DNA from: Patiria pectinifera
Lineage: Eukaryota; Echinodermata; Asteroidea; Valvatida; Asterinidae
Assembly (NCBI GenBank): GCA_029964075.1
Contig: CM057133.1
Span: 13,478,699 to 13,542,698, forward strand
Length of the DNA stretch: 64,000 bases
Direction of reading: 5' to 3'
In this document: one piece after another, positions 1-12,700 of the stretch
Layout: each line of letters starts with the position of its first letter
Numbering within the stretch: the stretch's first letter is position 1
Notes under the pieces: model-generated
Seen by the model: the letters and a program-made list of their open reading frames with translations, nothing else
What the model was told of the DNA's origin: nothing
The model's database searches: none
Translations under genes and position numbers: made by a program

Positions 1-460
1 ACAGAATCTGTTACATGAAAATAAATGCACCTTAGATGTCTTCTCGTGATTCACCTTCTAAAATAAAATTTTGAAGCAAGCCTATTTTGTTGCTAGAGTA
101 CAATTTGACAGCAGTAGTGTATAGCTTTGGGGGGACGGGTAGTTTTTTTCTGAAAAAGTGGCTCCAATTTTCTTTTTCTATCCATGAAAATGGTAAAAAG
201 CTGGGGAGGGTATTGCTACTAGTAGCTACTGCGAGGTGCTGGCGCTTTTGCTTCCTTAAACAAAGGAAAAATGTTGCTGGGTGGAGGGGAGCTATAGGGG
301 TAAGTTGCCGAGGTGAGGTAGTTTGGGCCGCCAAATCATGACAAAAAGGCCAAGCCTGAAAATGACATTGCATCCTTCGAATATGCTGGTTGCAGTGGAG
401 GGGGACGGCAAAATTTGCTTTGTGACTAAGCATATGTTAGACATAAATCGTTTTGACTCA

Positions 461-466
461 TTTATT
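461..466 (-). terminator. Poly(A) signal AATAAA of the small gene
   Basis: Minus-strand AATAAA 84 nt after the TGA at 550. Distance and position fit the 3' end of the small gene. Confidence 0.6.
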
Positions 467-549
467 GAATTAGTGATAGTGACAATTCACTTTTAATAGA
501 GAAACGTTGAAAAATTACCTCAAATGGGCCTCTGGCCAATTGGAAGGAT

Positions 550-706
550 TCAAGAAAGCTTGCTAATTGGCGAGACAGTAGAGAGGCTGGTTTCATCATG
601 TCCTTTGTGCTGGCTGTCACTTGCAACAACAGAAGGTCCACTTCCTGTGGGAGTTTGATCACGTCTTCCCGGTCTCTGGTCATGCTGACTGGCCTCAGCA
701 ATCCTC
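550..706 (-). CDS. Small gene, last exon with stop
   Basis: Phase 2 in; acceptor ccctttccttgcag. In the matching frame it encodes RIAEASQHDQRPGRRDQTPT and ends DETSLSTVSPISKLS then TGA at 550-552, a polar disordered tail. A second frame (GGLLRPVSMTRDRED...) stays open to a GTAATT donor at 525, but needs phase 1 from upstream, which does not fit. AATAAA follows 84 nt after the stop. Confidence 0.7.
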
Positions 707-3700
707 CTGCAAGGAAAGGGAGCGATGGTGATGTGGTTAGTGTCAGCGCTGACACCTGTTCTTGACTTCCTCGTCAGATGTATGGAAGATATCAAAGATA
801 TTAGCTGTCCAGATTAGAACAATAACATCGAGGCATTGGATCTTTGGCAGGTGGATGAGTAACACAATGATCCTCTAAAACAAAATGAGATGGAACTGGG
901 CAAAGGCCATATTATTGTAAGGAGGATTTTATTCTCTTTCCTAATACCCGCAAACCCTCATTTCAACCTCTGCCCATCATGTCTCATTTTGACAGAATGC
1001 CTCACATTGTGGGGGTCATTCTATAAATTTGGAGTCCACTTTTTTTTCCCCTGTCCCTGTTATATCTGACATAATTTTATAATTCTGATGCACTCCTTAA
1101 TGCCGTTGTCCTCCAACAGTGATTACTCTTCCCAATAAATAATCGCTCAAAGTCATTCTAAATGAAACTTGAATGGCAAATTACAAAGTACCAAGGTAAC
1201 AGGGACAGAAAAAGTCACACTTTGGCCTCTAAATTTATAGAATGACCCATCCAAATCACTGAAAGGAATTGTTGTCTGATCTCCAACTCCTTCAGCAGTC
1301 TTGCTTGGAACCTCTCTGAATCCTCAAAAATCCACCACTGTACAGACATATGAATGCCAAGTTATGGTACATTGTTTCAAACCCCACAGTTATTATGGCT
1401 GAGCTGTACTTTCCTCAATCCAACAAAATCCTCAAAACCTCCTTGATTGATCTAAAAGGATCTCAGAAGATTCAGGCCGATATTAACAAAGTCATGGGTA
1501 AACATCCCATTATTCTTAAGGCAGCCCCCAGTTTAGAATCATGATGCTCTCACCCCAACTTACAAAGTCAGTTCTTTCTTCATTGCTGTTTGAAACATAC
1601 AGTACCCATATTTTTTGACACACAATTTCTAACACAAACTGTCCTACATTGCAGCGTTTCAGTATGTACTTCAATGACACAGTTTTGTCTAAATGTATTA
1701 AAGATTCTGTATGTTCGTCATTTTCTATAAAACACCGTAGACAAACCGCTATCAGAAGTGCATCAAACAAGTCCAATCTGTCAAATACAACAGTTAACAA
1801 TCCAATGACAACATGTTACAATTAACAGCAGAAAACCTCAATCATCACCTTTTTTTTCTTGTAAAAATATGTCAATGTAGAAGTGTCTGTTTACCATTGG
1901 AAGGCAGGTGATTTGAGATGGGAGGGGGGGTAGACTTAGATGGGGTGTGAGAGTGGGTTAAGGGTGCAGGTACCGGTAGGTGAAAAGGCTACTGGGTCAT
2001 TTGACTCATATGTGACTCATATGGAGAATTTAAATTTAAAAAAAATAGTAACTTCCTAAACTTGTACCAAATACGTACCCTCACAAAGCTAAATCTCTCC
2101 CTTCCCCCTATGTGACCCCTCCCCTTCCAGGCAGGAAACAAGTGCTCCCACCTGCAACAGCAGTGGTACGTGTGGTTTGGGTTCTGAGAATGACCTCCCG
2201 AATGCAAATGCCAAAGTTACTCAATCCTAAGGAAAAGGACTGCACCTCTGCAGAACTCTTAGTCATGAATGTACGTATGTACGTTCATATACCAACACCA
2301 GGGCCAACAGGTGTCTAAGGAATCCAACACAAAGTGACTGCAGGTGTGATGACCGACTAGAAATGGGAGATGAAAGAGATACGATCTACCGGTATTACAC
2401 AGCAAGGCCTCCCTCGCCTAGTCACTAATCATCACTGGGCTCACGGGGCCCAGGTTCTTCCATGGTACCGGTACATAGGAAAGGCAAGGCCCATAGGAAA
2501 GGCAAGGCCCATCACAAACTTGATGCAGCACCGCCTCCCTGCTCTAGTCACTAATCATCACTGGGCTCCCGGGGCCCAGGCTCCTCCATGGTACATGTAC
2601 ATGTACATACCGGTAGGAAAGGCAAGGCCCATCACAAACTTGATGCAGCAAGGCCTTCCTCCCCTAGTCACTAATCATCACTGGGCTCCGGGGCCCAGGC
2701 TCCTCCACGGTACATGTACATAGGAAAGGCAAGGCCCGTCACAAACTTGATGCAGCACCGCCTTCCTCCCCATAGTCACTAATCATCACTGGGCTCCCGG
2801 GGCCCAGGCTCCTCCATGGTTCATGTACATAGGAAAGGCAAGGCCCTTCACAAACTTGATGCAGCAAGGCCTTCCTCCCCTAGTCACTAATCATCAGTGG
2901 GCCCCGGGGCCCAGGCTCCTCCATGGTACATGTACACATAGGAAAGGCAAGGCCCGTCACAAACTTGATGCAGCACCGCCTCCCTGCCCTAGTCACTAAT
3001 CATCACTGAGCTCCCAGGGCCCAGGTTCTTCCATGGTACATGCAAAAGGCAAGGCCCGTCACATACTTGATGCAGCAGGGCCTTCCTCCCCTAGTCACTA
3101 ATCTATCACTAGGATGCCGGGTTACGAGATGCTAAGTTGGCAGAAGTTGGGAGGGGCAGCAAAGAAATTGGGATGCTTAGATAAGGCACTTTGGTTTAGC
3201 CTATTTGTGGATAAAAAAAATGAAAGGTGATTTATTATTAAGCCCCGAGCACCAGGGGGCCCACTACCATAAAAAATACAAAAATACATATGTTTGGCTT
3301 TTGCCATTGGGCCCCCCCCCCCCCCACAGGCCTTGTGTCTAGTTTCAAGTAACAGGGAATGAACAACGACAAAGGCATGCTTTTGTCGAGGTTCATTTGA
3401 CTTGGGACTTGATAACTTGCAAGGAATTGTGAGGACTTGTGATGGATTGTGACAGACTTGACTAACAACACTGGCTGGTCACCATATGCAGAGTTGTCGA
3501 CACCAGATTGTAGCAAAAGTACACAATACCTACGAGGGAATGCAACAAGATCCACAACCAAACCAAGCCAACCGGCAGACTTAAGTGAGTCACAGCCTGC
3601 GATATGATATCTATGACACTCCACCTAGATACACACATCAGACGCCCTACCGGCCGGTATTAAACTGGAACACCTCGCTGGCGTAACTCTCCTGTCGTCG

Positions 3701-6700
3701 ATTCTGAAGTGGGCGTGGCATCCAGCTGAGAGGACAGGTGGCCTCATGGGCCAGAGCACTCCACCCTCGACAGGTCACCCAGGGGTCATATGGTTAACCT
3801 GTGGAGGACACCACCTAGATGATAGGTACCCAGACCTTGTTTTAGGCTAGATAGAAGTGATCATTGACCAACATTTTAACGTGTAGCTCGAGAAAGGTGG
3901 GACTGTACTTTTTGATGCCAAATACATCTTTAACCCATCAGCACTTAATGTACACAAGATCATGCACCGTATCACAGTATTCTGTGAAGGATCCATAAAA
4001 TCATACACTACTGGGGCATTTGGGGGCAGTACAGGAAGTCATAGGCAGGGTGGTTTGGGGCGGTACAGGGAATAACAGGCAGGGTGGTTTGGGGCAGTAC
4101 AGGGAGTAACAGGCAGGGCAGTTTGGGGCAGTACAGGGAGTAACAGGCACAGGCACACATGTATACGTGTGTATTTTACCTAAATGAGATTGCACTGATT
4201 GTCAATGCCCAAGAGAGTCATACACAAATTGACGGGAACGGGTGTATGTGTAGGTGGGCACATGATCTTTCCTGAGCATGGTAAAGGTTTGGCAGTTTTC
4301 CTGAATTCTGCAGGAATGCACATTTAATATTAATTGATTTATGTCCAAAACGGGATACATTAATGCTACTACTGAACTGAATCAAATCGAAACCATGTCA
4401 AGTTTCAGGGCTAACTGAAGGAAACACGTACTACCTGTCTGAAACTAACATGGTCTCAGCCACACTAAGATTTCTGACGTCGAAAATCAATCAACACTGG
4501 ACTTGTATAAAACGTGCTGGATATTATAGGCCTACCTCAAAATTATATGAACCAGAATGCCATGGTTTTCAATACCACCCGAGATTGACAGTTCTGACGT
4601 CTTGGTCATGGTTACACATGTACACTGGATGACAGGAGAAGTCTGCACACGTGCAGCTCATGAACAAATTACAGTAAAGTGGGGGAGGGGGCATCTCCCC
4701 CTCACCCCTCCCTTTTTTAAAGGGGGGGGATGTCATATATCGTTTGTCCATCTTCCCCACTTTTTTCGTCCCCTGATAACAATTGTAGCCTACATTTGAT
4801 TCTATAGCTCAGAATACTGATAGCTGATTCAATGACTCCAAATTCAAAATGATGTTTAAACGATGATCTTTTGCTCAAAAAAATGGTTAAAGTGGTCAGA
4901 AATTGCCTAATATCGCACCAGAGGGTGTCTAGATACCAACATTTTTTTGGAAAATATACACTTGCCATCTTTGAGGTTTTACTTTGAAAACATAAAATGC
5001 TTTTTAATTCATACTCATTAATAAACCAACTGAATAACTCCTGTCAGATTGAATTTTGCTTGAGTGCGGTGATCGCATACATCAGATTTGAACTACGGTA
5101 CATGTAACATGTACCAGCCAGCCTTTGCGAGCTCGGTGGTTTAAGTGGTACATATATAAAGACCTCTGTATTAGTCAGCAGTGGGTTTGAATCCAACATG
5201 AGTCCAACATGAGTGAACTTGTATATGTTTTCTCTGAAGCCCAAACTGGGCTACAATGGGATTACTTTACCAAGCACCAAGTGTACGTTGCTTGTGAGAT
5301 TGCATTGGTGAAGGGCACAAAACCTTATTGAATAATTTCTGTGACTCAATTTTTAATTTGAACTTATATTTAAGTGGCTCTAGACACTGATGTCGGATTC
5401 ATCACAAACTCACATACTCCATAAACACTACACACTCCTCACAAACATCAAAATACATTTACGTATTTAAGAATAAATGCCATTGGCAATTTACCAAACA
5501 AGAAGTGAGTAATTAAAAGAACTGTACTCAACCGAAAAACAGAATGATTTTAACTTTAAGGCAACAGTTTGTATTTCGGACAAAGTTTTGACAGTGATGG
5601 AAAGTCTACATTATTAAACATCCTTCAGGCATTTTTGCAGTTGTGTTTATTTTGTATTTATGCATTATATCACATTCAATCTCGGGGAAACATTCAAAAC
5701 AACTATTTTAAGAAAAATCTGGAAATTAATGGAATAGGCCTATAAGTGACACTGGCACATCTCAGATGACCAATAAAAACAAATCTAACTCGCATAATAA
5801 CATAGCAAACAGTCAATATCAATAGGGCCGCAATGATAATTCAGTCGCTCGATTGATCGATTGATCGATTGATCGATTGATGTATTGATGTATTGATGAT
5901 TGTTTTGTTTTGTCCAACATCTGATATCTAAGCATGCAAATTTATGAGACCCCGCGCCAGCCAATCGGAGTCGACTTTACAAAATTGTGACGTCATTTTG
6001 ATCACAAATGTGGACTTAGCTGTTGATTGGTCAATTTAAATGCCATATTTTTGTAACAACAACGGGCATATATAGAGATCTAATAAAACCTGAAGACGAC
6101 ATTGACCCTCAAAACTTATTTAAAATATGTGATTATTATTTGAAATATTGTGATGCAGCCTATTTTTGCTAACACAATTCACAACGTAAAAGCATAATAG
6201 ATATCATGTCTAGGTTCGATTAGTTGTCTATGACGAGGAGTAACCGAAGAACCCATATAGAAGGTGCCCACTGAATGGTCAGAATCTCGAGGTCAAGAGG
6301 CAGCCTTAATTTGGAGAATTAATCGCGGAACCTGCTCGCATATCATAGACCCTTGCTGTGCAAGGGGAAATTCCATCGACTAAAGCCAATCTGGTCTGCT
6401 GCCTAAAATATAATGACATGGCGGCTGTACGTATTTCGTGAAAAAAATATATATCCAGAGGTTGAAATGACTTGATAAATCGTTTTCTCCCTTGGGCCAG
6501 GGTGGAGCCGTAGGAAACCAACCAACACCCAAACATTTCCAGAGACCCCTCCCTCTACGGCCCGGCGAGGCTAAGTAACCCCAGTTCCCCGATTAAGCAG
6601 TTCCACCTGTCTTGGAAAGGGTGGGGGGCTGGTAATGATCTGTCGCTAATGTTTGTCTTCCTTTTATCATGGATCATAACACCTTGATTATGTCACCCTG

Positions 6701-9700
6701 CAGTTGTTAACTTCCTAATAAAGTTTACCCATGGGTCATTTTTACAGCATCCAAAATCTTGAGTTACATGTACATAGCCTCAAGGTGTAGATCTTTGGGA
6801 TCCATATGTTCAGTCACTGTGTTGTTTCCATGAGTATGAGTACAAGTACTTTGTCATGAGTATGATTACGAGTACAAGTACAACTAAGAGGCAATTTTTT
6901 TCCCAGCGTTCGAGTACCAAAAAATGTACTCGAGTACGAGTATGAGTACAAAGTACGAGTACAAACTACAAGTACTTTCCATGAGTAGGAGCCAATGTGA
7001 TGCGATCAAGCTAAATGAGTCGTTTGTCGACCGTGGTCAATTTTTTTTTTACAGATTTGAAAAGAGCACAATCTCAGCATTACTGCTGTAAAAACTGCAT
7101 GCTGGTACCATCTTTAGTTAAAAAATTATGGAATTCGGAACACCAAGAGATGTGATGAAATGATGTGATGAAGTGGCCCTAATTTGGCCTGAATCTCCAA
7201 GTGCAAATTCCCAACAAAAGACTCATTTAGCTTGATCGCATCACAAATTTCAATGGATACATTTGTTCTCAAGGCTTTTTGCTGTCAAACTTGGCATTAA
7301 ACAAATGCAGAAGCCTCCCAAACAGCAGAAAATTGGTTCTTTTGCTGCAAGTACCTCTTAAAAAAAAACACCTTGGTTTTGCAGCAGAATAAATTTGCAA
7401 GAGTACAAGTACCGGTACAAGTATGAGTACCTCAGTATGAGTACGGGTAGTCTTTTTTCTTTCAAGTACAAATACAAGCACATTCTCACGAGTACGAGTA
7501 TGAGTACTACAACACATATTCAATTTACACTATACAGGCATGCAACTGGGGATTTAGAAAAACGAGGAAATTCCAAATCACACAAGACTTTGTACAGTGT
7601 TTTTCAATTTGTAATGGCATTCATGAGAAATAAAAAATGAGGAAATCAGCAGATCCAAGGAAAAGTTGCATGCCTGCACCATAGTCAAATTCTAAAACCA
7701 ATGTCGTGATCCTTTTTGAAACTTTATATTGGTCCCAGAAGACCAGAATAGAGTCCTCTTTGTGCTTATCCAACTGTCGCTTGTGAATTACACTAGACTT
7801 GCCCAAGCCTTACGCTGACCCAAAATTTTGATTGAGATGACTACCAAGGCATAGACCAAATCATTTACATGTACTACCGGTAGTGTTGCCTATTATCTTA
7901 TTTCCTCACATCAGAAAATAATTTGGGGCAGGGCCGTAGCTATCACAGTGCAGGCATTTACAGCTCTCTCCAGCAAAGAACTCCATCCATTATTTATGAG
8001 GACCCCCAAAAATTACCCTGGTATAAAATTTCATCAATCACTAACAGTGAAACAGATATGATTTATTGCCCAAATAGACTTGTTTTTGGTCCTAGTTGGG
8101 TTTTTAATCTTAACCTGTATGGTCAGATGTTCTCACAAAATAAAAACAAGCGTCCTTACTGTGTGCACCGCCCCGAAATTGATCCAATTTAGCGAAAGAG
8201 GTGAGAGCTGGGAAGTCCGAACTGTGACATTAATGAAATGTGTGTGTGGGCCTGTCCCTCACGCTCATACAACAGATTAAAACTTTGACCCCCGGCGAGA
8301 GGGCAGGCTTCTAAGAAACAAGGAAACTTTTAACTGATGGATGTGGTGGGATTTTCCTGCTGGCAATTTCTACCAATTTGTCAGATAATAACTTGTTATC
8401 AAGGGGCATGACTAAACATATTTGGTTCAGTTGATGGTCAGTAAAAGTGCCAGTGGCACAGTCTAAATTTTGCAAAGGAAATTTTGCGTCCAGGAAAAAA
8501 AATTATGTGGGAAGTATGATACACGATTTTTACAATTGGTTGTACTATCCAGTGCAGAAGTTGTTACATGTCTGTCCCTATTTTCTTTTTCAATTTTTAA
8601 TTTGAAATGAAACTTTTTTTTTGTTTTTATTAAATTAACAGTGACCTCATATTTATTCAGGAAACTACATTTATTTGGTCTTTGCACTGCTCCCCCTCCC
8701 CCTTGAATTTATGTCTTGTTTGAATTTCTTTGAAAATCAAAACAAATTTGGCACAACTTTGAACTTTGGCGTTAAGTTTAAAAGTGATGCTTAAAAAGGA
8801 TTACCATTATACAAATATTTGTTTTACTTTTTGATTCCAGAGTCAACAGAATTTTAAAATTAACTAGAAATTGTGGTTGTGAACAACCACAGAGCTGTTC
8901 CCAATATTGATCATCTGTTGGAACGATAGACATATAACTAGAGATTTATGTCTGTTTGCAACAAGACATAGGGCTTTTCCGCAATATGATATGTTTTTAT
9001 CAATAATCGTCCTATGACTGAACATGAAATCTGTCAACATGTACATGTACATTGTGGACGTCCTGTGCATGTTTTAAAGCAGAGTATTGTCAACCTGAAG
9101 TTTTAAGCGTTTAGCAAAATAATCTGAGATTCGCTTTATGCCCCGAAAGCTTTTTTTGAAATGTTTAGGACTACCCTTCAAAATCGACAAAAAAAAAAAA
9201 AAATATAAAACTGCCATGAATTTGATTTTCATGAATTTTTTTAAAAAACATGATGCTTTTCATTATAACTCTTCGGTCTGATGCTAAAATACACCTAAAA
9301 CCTCGCACGCCCGTCCTGGGGGTCAAGGTCATCATATATATACACCAATATTCGACGCGTCCGACAAACAAGCGCCACGACATTTTATTCACAATTTTTT
9401 TTTTCAACCTCAACTGCCGCTCGGCGCAGAAGCTCATAGCGTGCATGGTGTCAGATTTGAAAATGACTATCAGCCAACAACCGTTACAAGCAAAAAAAAC
9501 AGAAGTTCATATTTTCATTTTTAAGCAGCTAATAAGCCACCTTTTGGGCCTTTTTCGACCTTTTCGAAGGGAAGAGCTTGTGACGCGTGATGAACTAAAC
9601 AAAGACCTCAACCTACCTACCTACTCTATCAATCACGCTGCGCCGACAGCAGACTGATTTCTTCTGCATTTTTTTTTCTTATTAATTTTTAATTTAAAAA

Positions 9701-12700
9701 GTGTCCTAATTTAGAAATACCTATAAATAAACATGATCGCTATCATCTGTCAATTTGAATTGTTTTCTTTGCTTGGACAAAGTTTGGTGTAAATAAACTA
9801 CTATCGGATGTAAAATAATTGCCAAAAGTGGCTTGTACTATAAAACGTGTACAAAAACCTATGGGGAAAAGAAAAGAAAGAAAAAGAAAAAAAAAAAAAA
9901 AAAAAAAAAAAAAACAGAAACTAATTACTGAAATTGGATTGAGGGAAACAGCTAAATATATTATAATTTACACTGTACAATCACATTATTAAACCAGTGT
10001 ATTTGTAAGGCATGATCCCAAATACAGGAACAATGACTGGATGTTGTCTAAAATTTACAAAGTCAAAAAGTTTGAATTTTTTGTGTGTTACCGAGTCTGA
10101 CACACAGCCCGAGGTAATAACTATTTCGTCAAGATTTTTGCATGCATTTCAGGTAAACACAGCTCAGATTACTGAATATGATAGGTTGGACGCCCAGTGT
10201 CTTTTTGTTCTGCAGAGGCAAATTACTATCATTTGGATGCATCAGGCTAAAGTCAACAGAATTTGATAATGTCAAAACTGCCCACGCCCTTCTCTATCAA
10301 CACCTGTGCATGAATGCCTTGGGCATCAGGACCAAGTTTATTGCAGTGTTTCTAAAGTGTTGAATTAAGGCTTGGGCAACTCTAAAAATTTTAAAATCAA
10401 TTCCGATTCCAAACAGGAGTCACCATTCCATTCAGAATCACATAAAAAAGCTGTGAGGAAAGACAGGCCTCCAGAATTTCACTAATGAAGGACAGCTAAT
10501 GAATCACTATTTAGATAGTGTCACTCACTAAACCCTGTTGAGTGATAGGCCTCTATTTACTAGGAACCTTCCTCACTACTCTTGCAAAATCCAACACCAT
10601 ATGGTAACCTCTACACCCAAACTATTGGACTCTGATTATGATGCCTGACCCCCTGTATAAAGCATACTGAGTTGCAGTCCTCACTCCAAGATAACCAAAC
10701 AAAACATGCGGATAGATTTTGAAGGGTTGGAGGAGTTGTAAAATTGATAATTTGCCACAAATATGGACATGTTGAGCGACGTAAAATTTGTTTTGAAGTG
10801 TCTTGAATCAATACTCAAAAAGTCAACTCGGAATTAGAAAAGCCAACTCCAATTTCGAAAAGTCAACTCAAAACTCAAAAGTCAATTTGAAACTCACAAA
10901 ATCTAGTCGAAAAACAAGAAAAGTGAACTCGAAATTCAAAAGTCAAAGAAAAGAAACCCTCTTTCCACTGGGAACTGATTCCTCAAAAGAGTGGAATCAC
11001 GATTCTGATTTCAACCTTCGAATTGATTTCGTTCAATTCTGACCTGGAATGGCCCAAGCCTAGTGTAATTCGTGCAATTTCAAATGCATAAAAAGCTTCT
11101 AGGATTTTCACCTGCAATTTATCTTATTCAGTAATCCACGATGGTGATCTGTACCACAAACAAACTTCCACATGGAACGTTTAGGTTGCAGCTATTGGAA
11201 GCTCACTACTACATCAACACTAAACCTGGCTGAATCAAACAGGATTCTTGGAACAGGAAAAATGTTCCATCACACTTTGTTCATCTGGGCAGTAAAAACA
11301 AAAACAGCGTTTATTCTACTTGTTGGGTGACTTGGGTCCTCGTCACGTTGGATTCAGCAGACGACACACTTCAATAGCATTATTGTATACAACTGGGTCA
11401 TTACAAAATACATGTCTTAAGGTTATGGGTAAAAAAAAAAAAAAATCTTGTAAAATTGTGCACATTTACTAAAAAGGCTTGATACAAAGAACCACATTTT
11501 GAGATATAGCCTTGACGATGTTTTTAACCACAAAACAGCTTTCTCGGCCCGCCTTTATGAGGAACCATTACCAGGCAGAAATGCAAGGGTTGTCCATGAC
11601 TTGCAAGAAATCTGTTATCGTTGTGCTGTGGACCCCAAAATTGATTTATTACTCTTGGTGTCCTCATTGCAAAACGCTTTGTCCTCTAACTATTATTTAT
11701 GACTAAAATCTTGACTGGACATTCAAAATAGTCCAGGTCAACTAAAATGCTTCTGTCACGCAACAAAGATAAATGGCAACAAAGATATAGGCCTACAACG
11801 CTATTTGACTTTTAGAGAATGAATTTGCAGGAAAGGTTTTTCCTGCTGTTTATAATTTTTTTATTGGGAAAAAAAGGTGAACAAAAATTAAAAGGAAACA
11901 AACTATACCCTATAAACAAAGACAAAGGTTTAAACTTCAAGCCTAGGATAGGAGTCCTTGCTTTTAAAATTAGGAAAAACATTTGTTGAAAGTCTTGGCT
12001 ACAACTTGCTGAGTATGCCATTTTGACTTTCCTTCAAAACAAACTTTCCAACGTGCGTCATGTTTTGTTACAGAAACTTTGTGTAAGGTATCTGCACTAT
12101 CATTAAAATAATGTAATGTTGTAAAAAAAAAATGTTAAGAAAAACATTGCACTGTCCTACAAGAAATTTGCAATGTTGTACAAGAAAACTGTCGTAAAAG
12201 ACATTTATCTTTTGGATGTCCCATCATGGCCATCTGAAGTGGCACAAGTGCAAGTATGCGCATAAAGTTAGATAGCACATAAATGTTCGCTTTTATAGTA
12301 GCGTAAATTGTTGCATAAAGAATTCAGCTGCTGTAACATTTTCACCCATACAAGTAGGTCTGGGCTTTCTATTGTACTGGTAAATCTAGAGTGTTTATAA
12401 CTGAGCAACATTATATTATCTGCTCAAACAATAGCAGACAGGCCAGGAGTAATGACACCCTCTCCTGCTGGACCTGCGGGTGAATTCCAGTATGCACTTG
12501 GGACTACTTTCCAAGGGACAGGTCTCTTTGGAGATTTGGGTCACATAGTCAAAGACAATACATCCCAGTTTGCAGGAAACAAAAACTGACAAGACACTTC
12601 CCCAACTGCGCCACATGGCTTGCATAAACCAGGCATTCCCATGGGTAATCCACATGAATTATCAATGACATTTGTTGAAGGCATCTCAGGGGACACAGAC

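Larger units (their letters stand above)
4480..11100. other. Intron/intergenic DNA of the small gene region
   Basis: AT-rich DNA with the SINE relic, ATCGATTG run and ACGAGT patches listed separately, and long A/T runs (9868-9915). The open frame at 9250-9657 on the plus strand has no coding signature. I see no other gene. Confidence 0.5.

Noticed and set aside
32..433. 133-codon minus-strand open frame at the left edge
   Set aside because: No family resemblance and no coding pattern; it lies downstream of the poly(A) signal of the small gene.
525..706. Alternative frame of the last small-gene exon (LPQEVDLLLLQVTASTKDMM...)
   Set aside because: Open to a GTAATT donor and attractive as a helix, but it needs phase 1 from upstream, while exon 756-874 exits in phase 2. 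Kept only as an alternative.
2112..2207. Extra exon of the small gene near 2.1 kb (VQSFSLGLSNFGICIREV...)
   Set aside because: The frame is open between ctgcag and CAG|GTGGGA, but its exit phase (1) does not fit the next exon, which needs phase 2.
3238..3624. 128-codon minus-strand open frame
   Set aside because: Made largely of a gacttgtgatgg-type simple repeat and a C run that also occur elsewhere; not coding.
9250..9657. 135-codon plus-strand open frame
   Set aside because: Low-complexity T/A-rich stretches inside, no domain, no splice context, and no coding codon bias.
12416..12655. Open frames on both strands near 12.5 kb
   Set aside because: Neither shows codon bias or a convincing splice pair, and they do not join the flanking candidate exons in phase.
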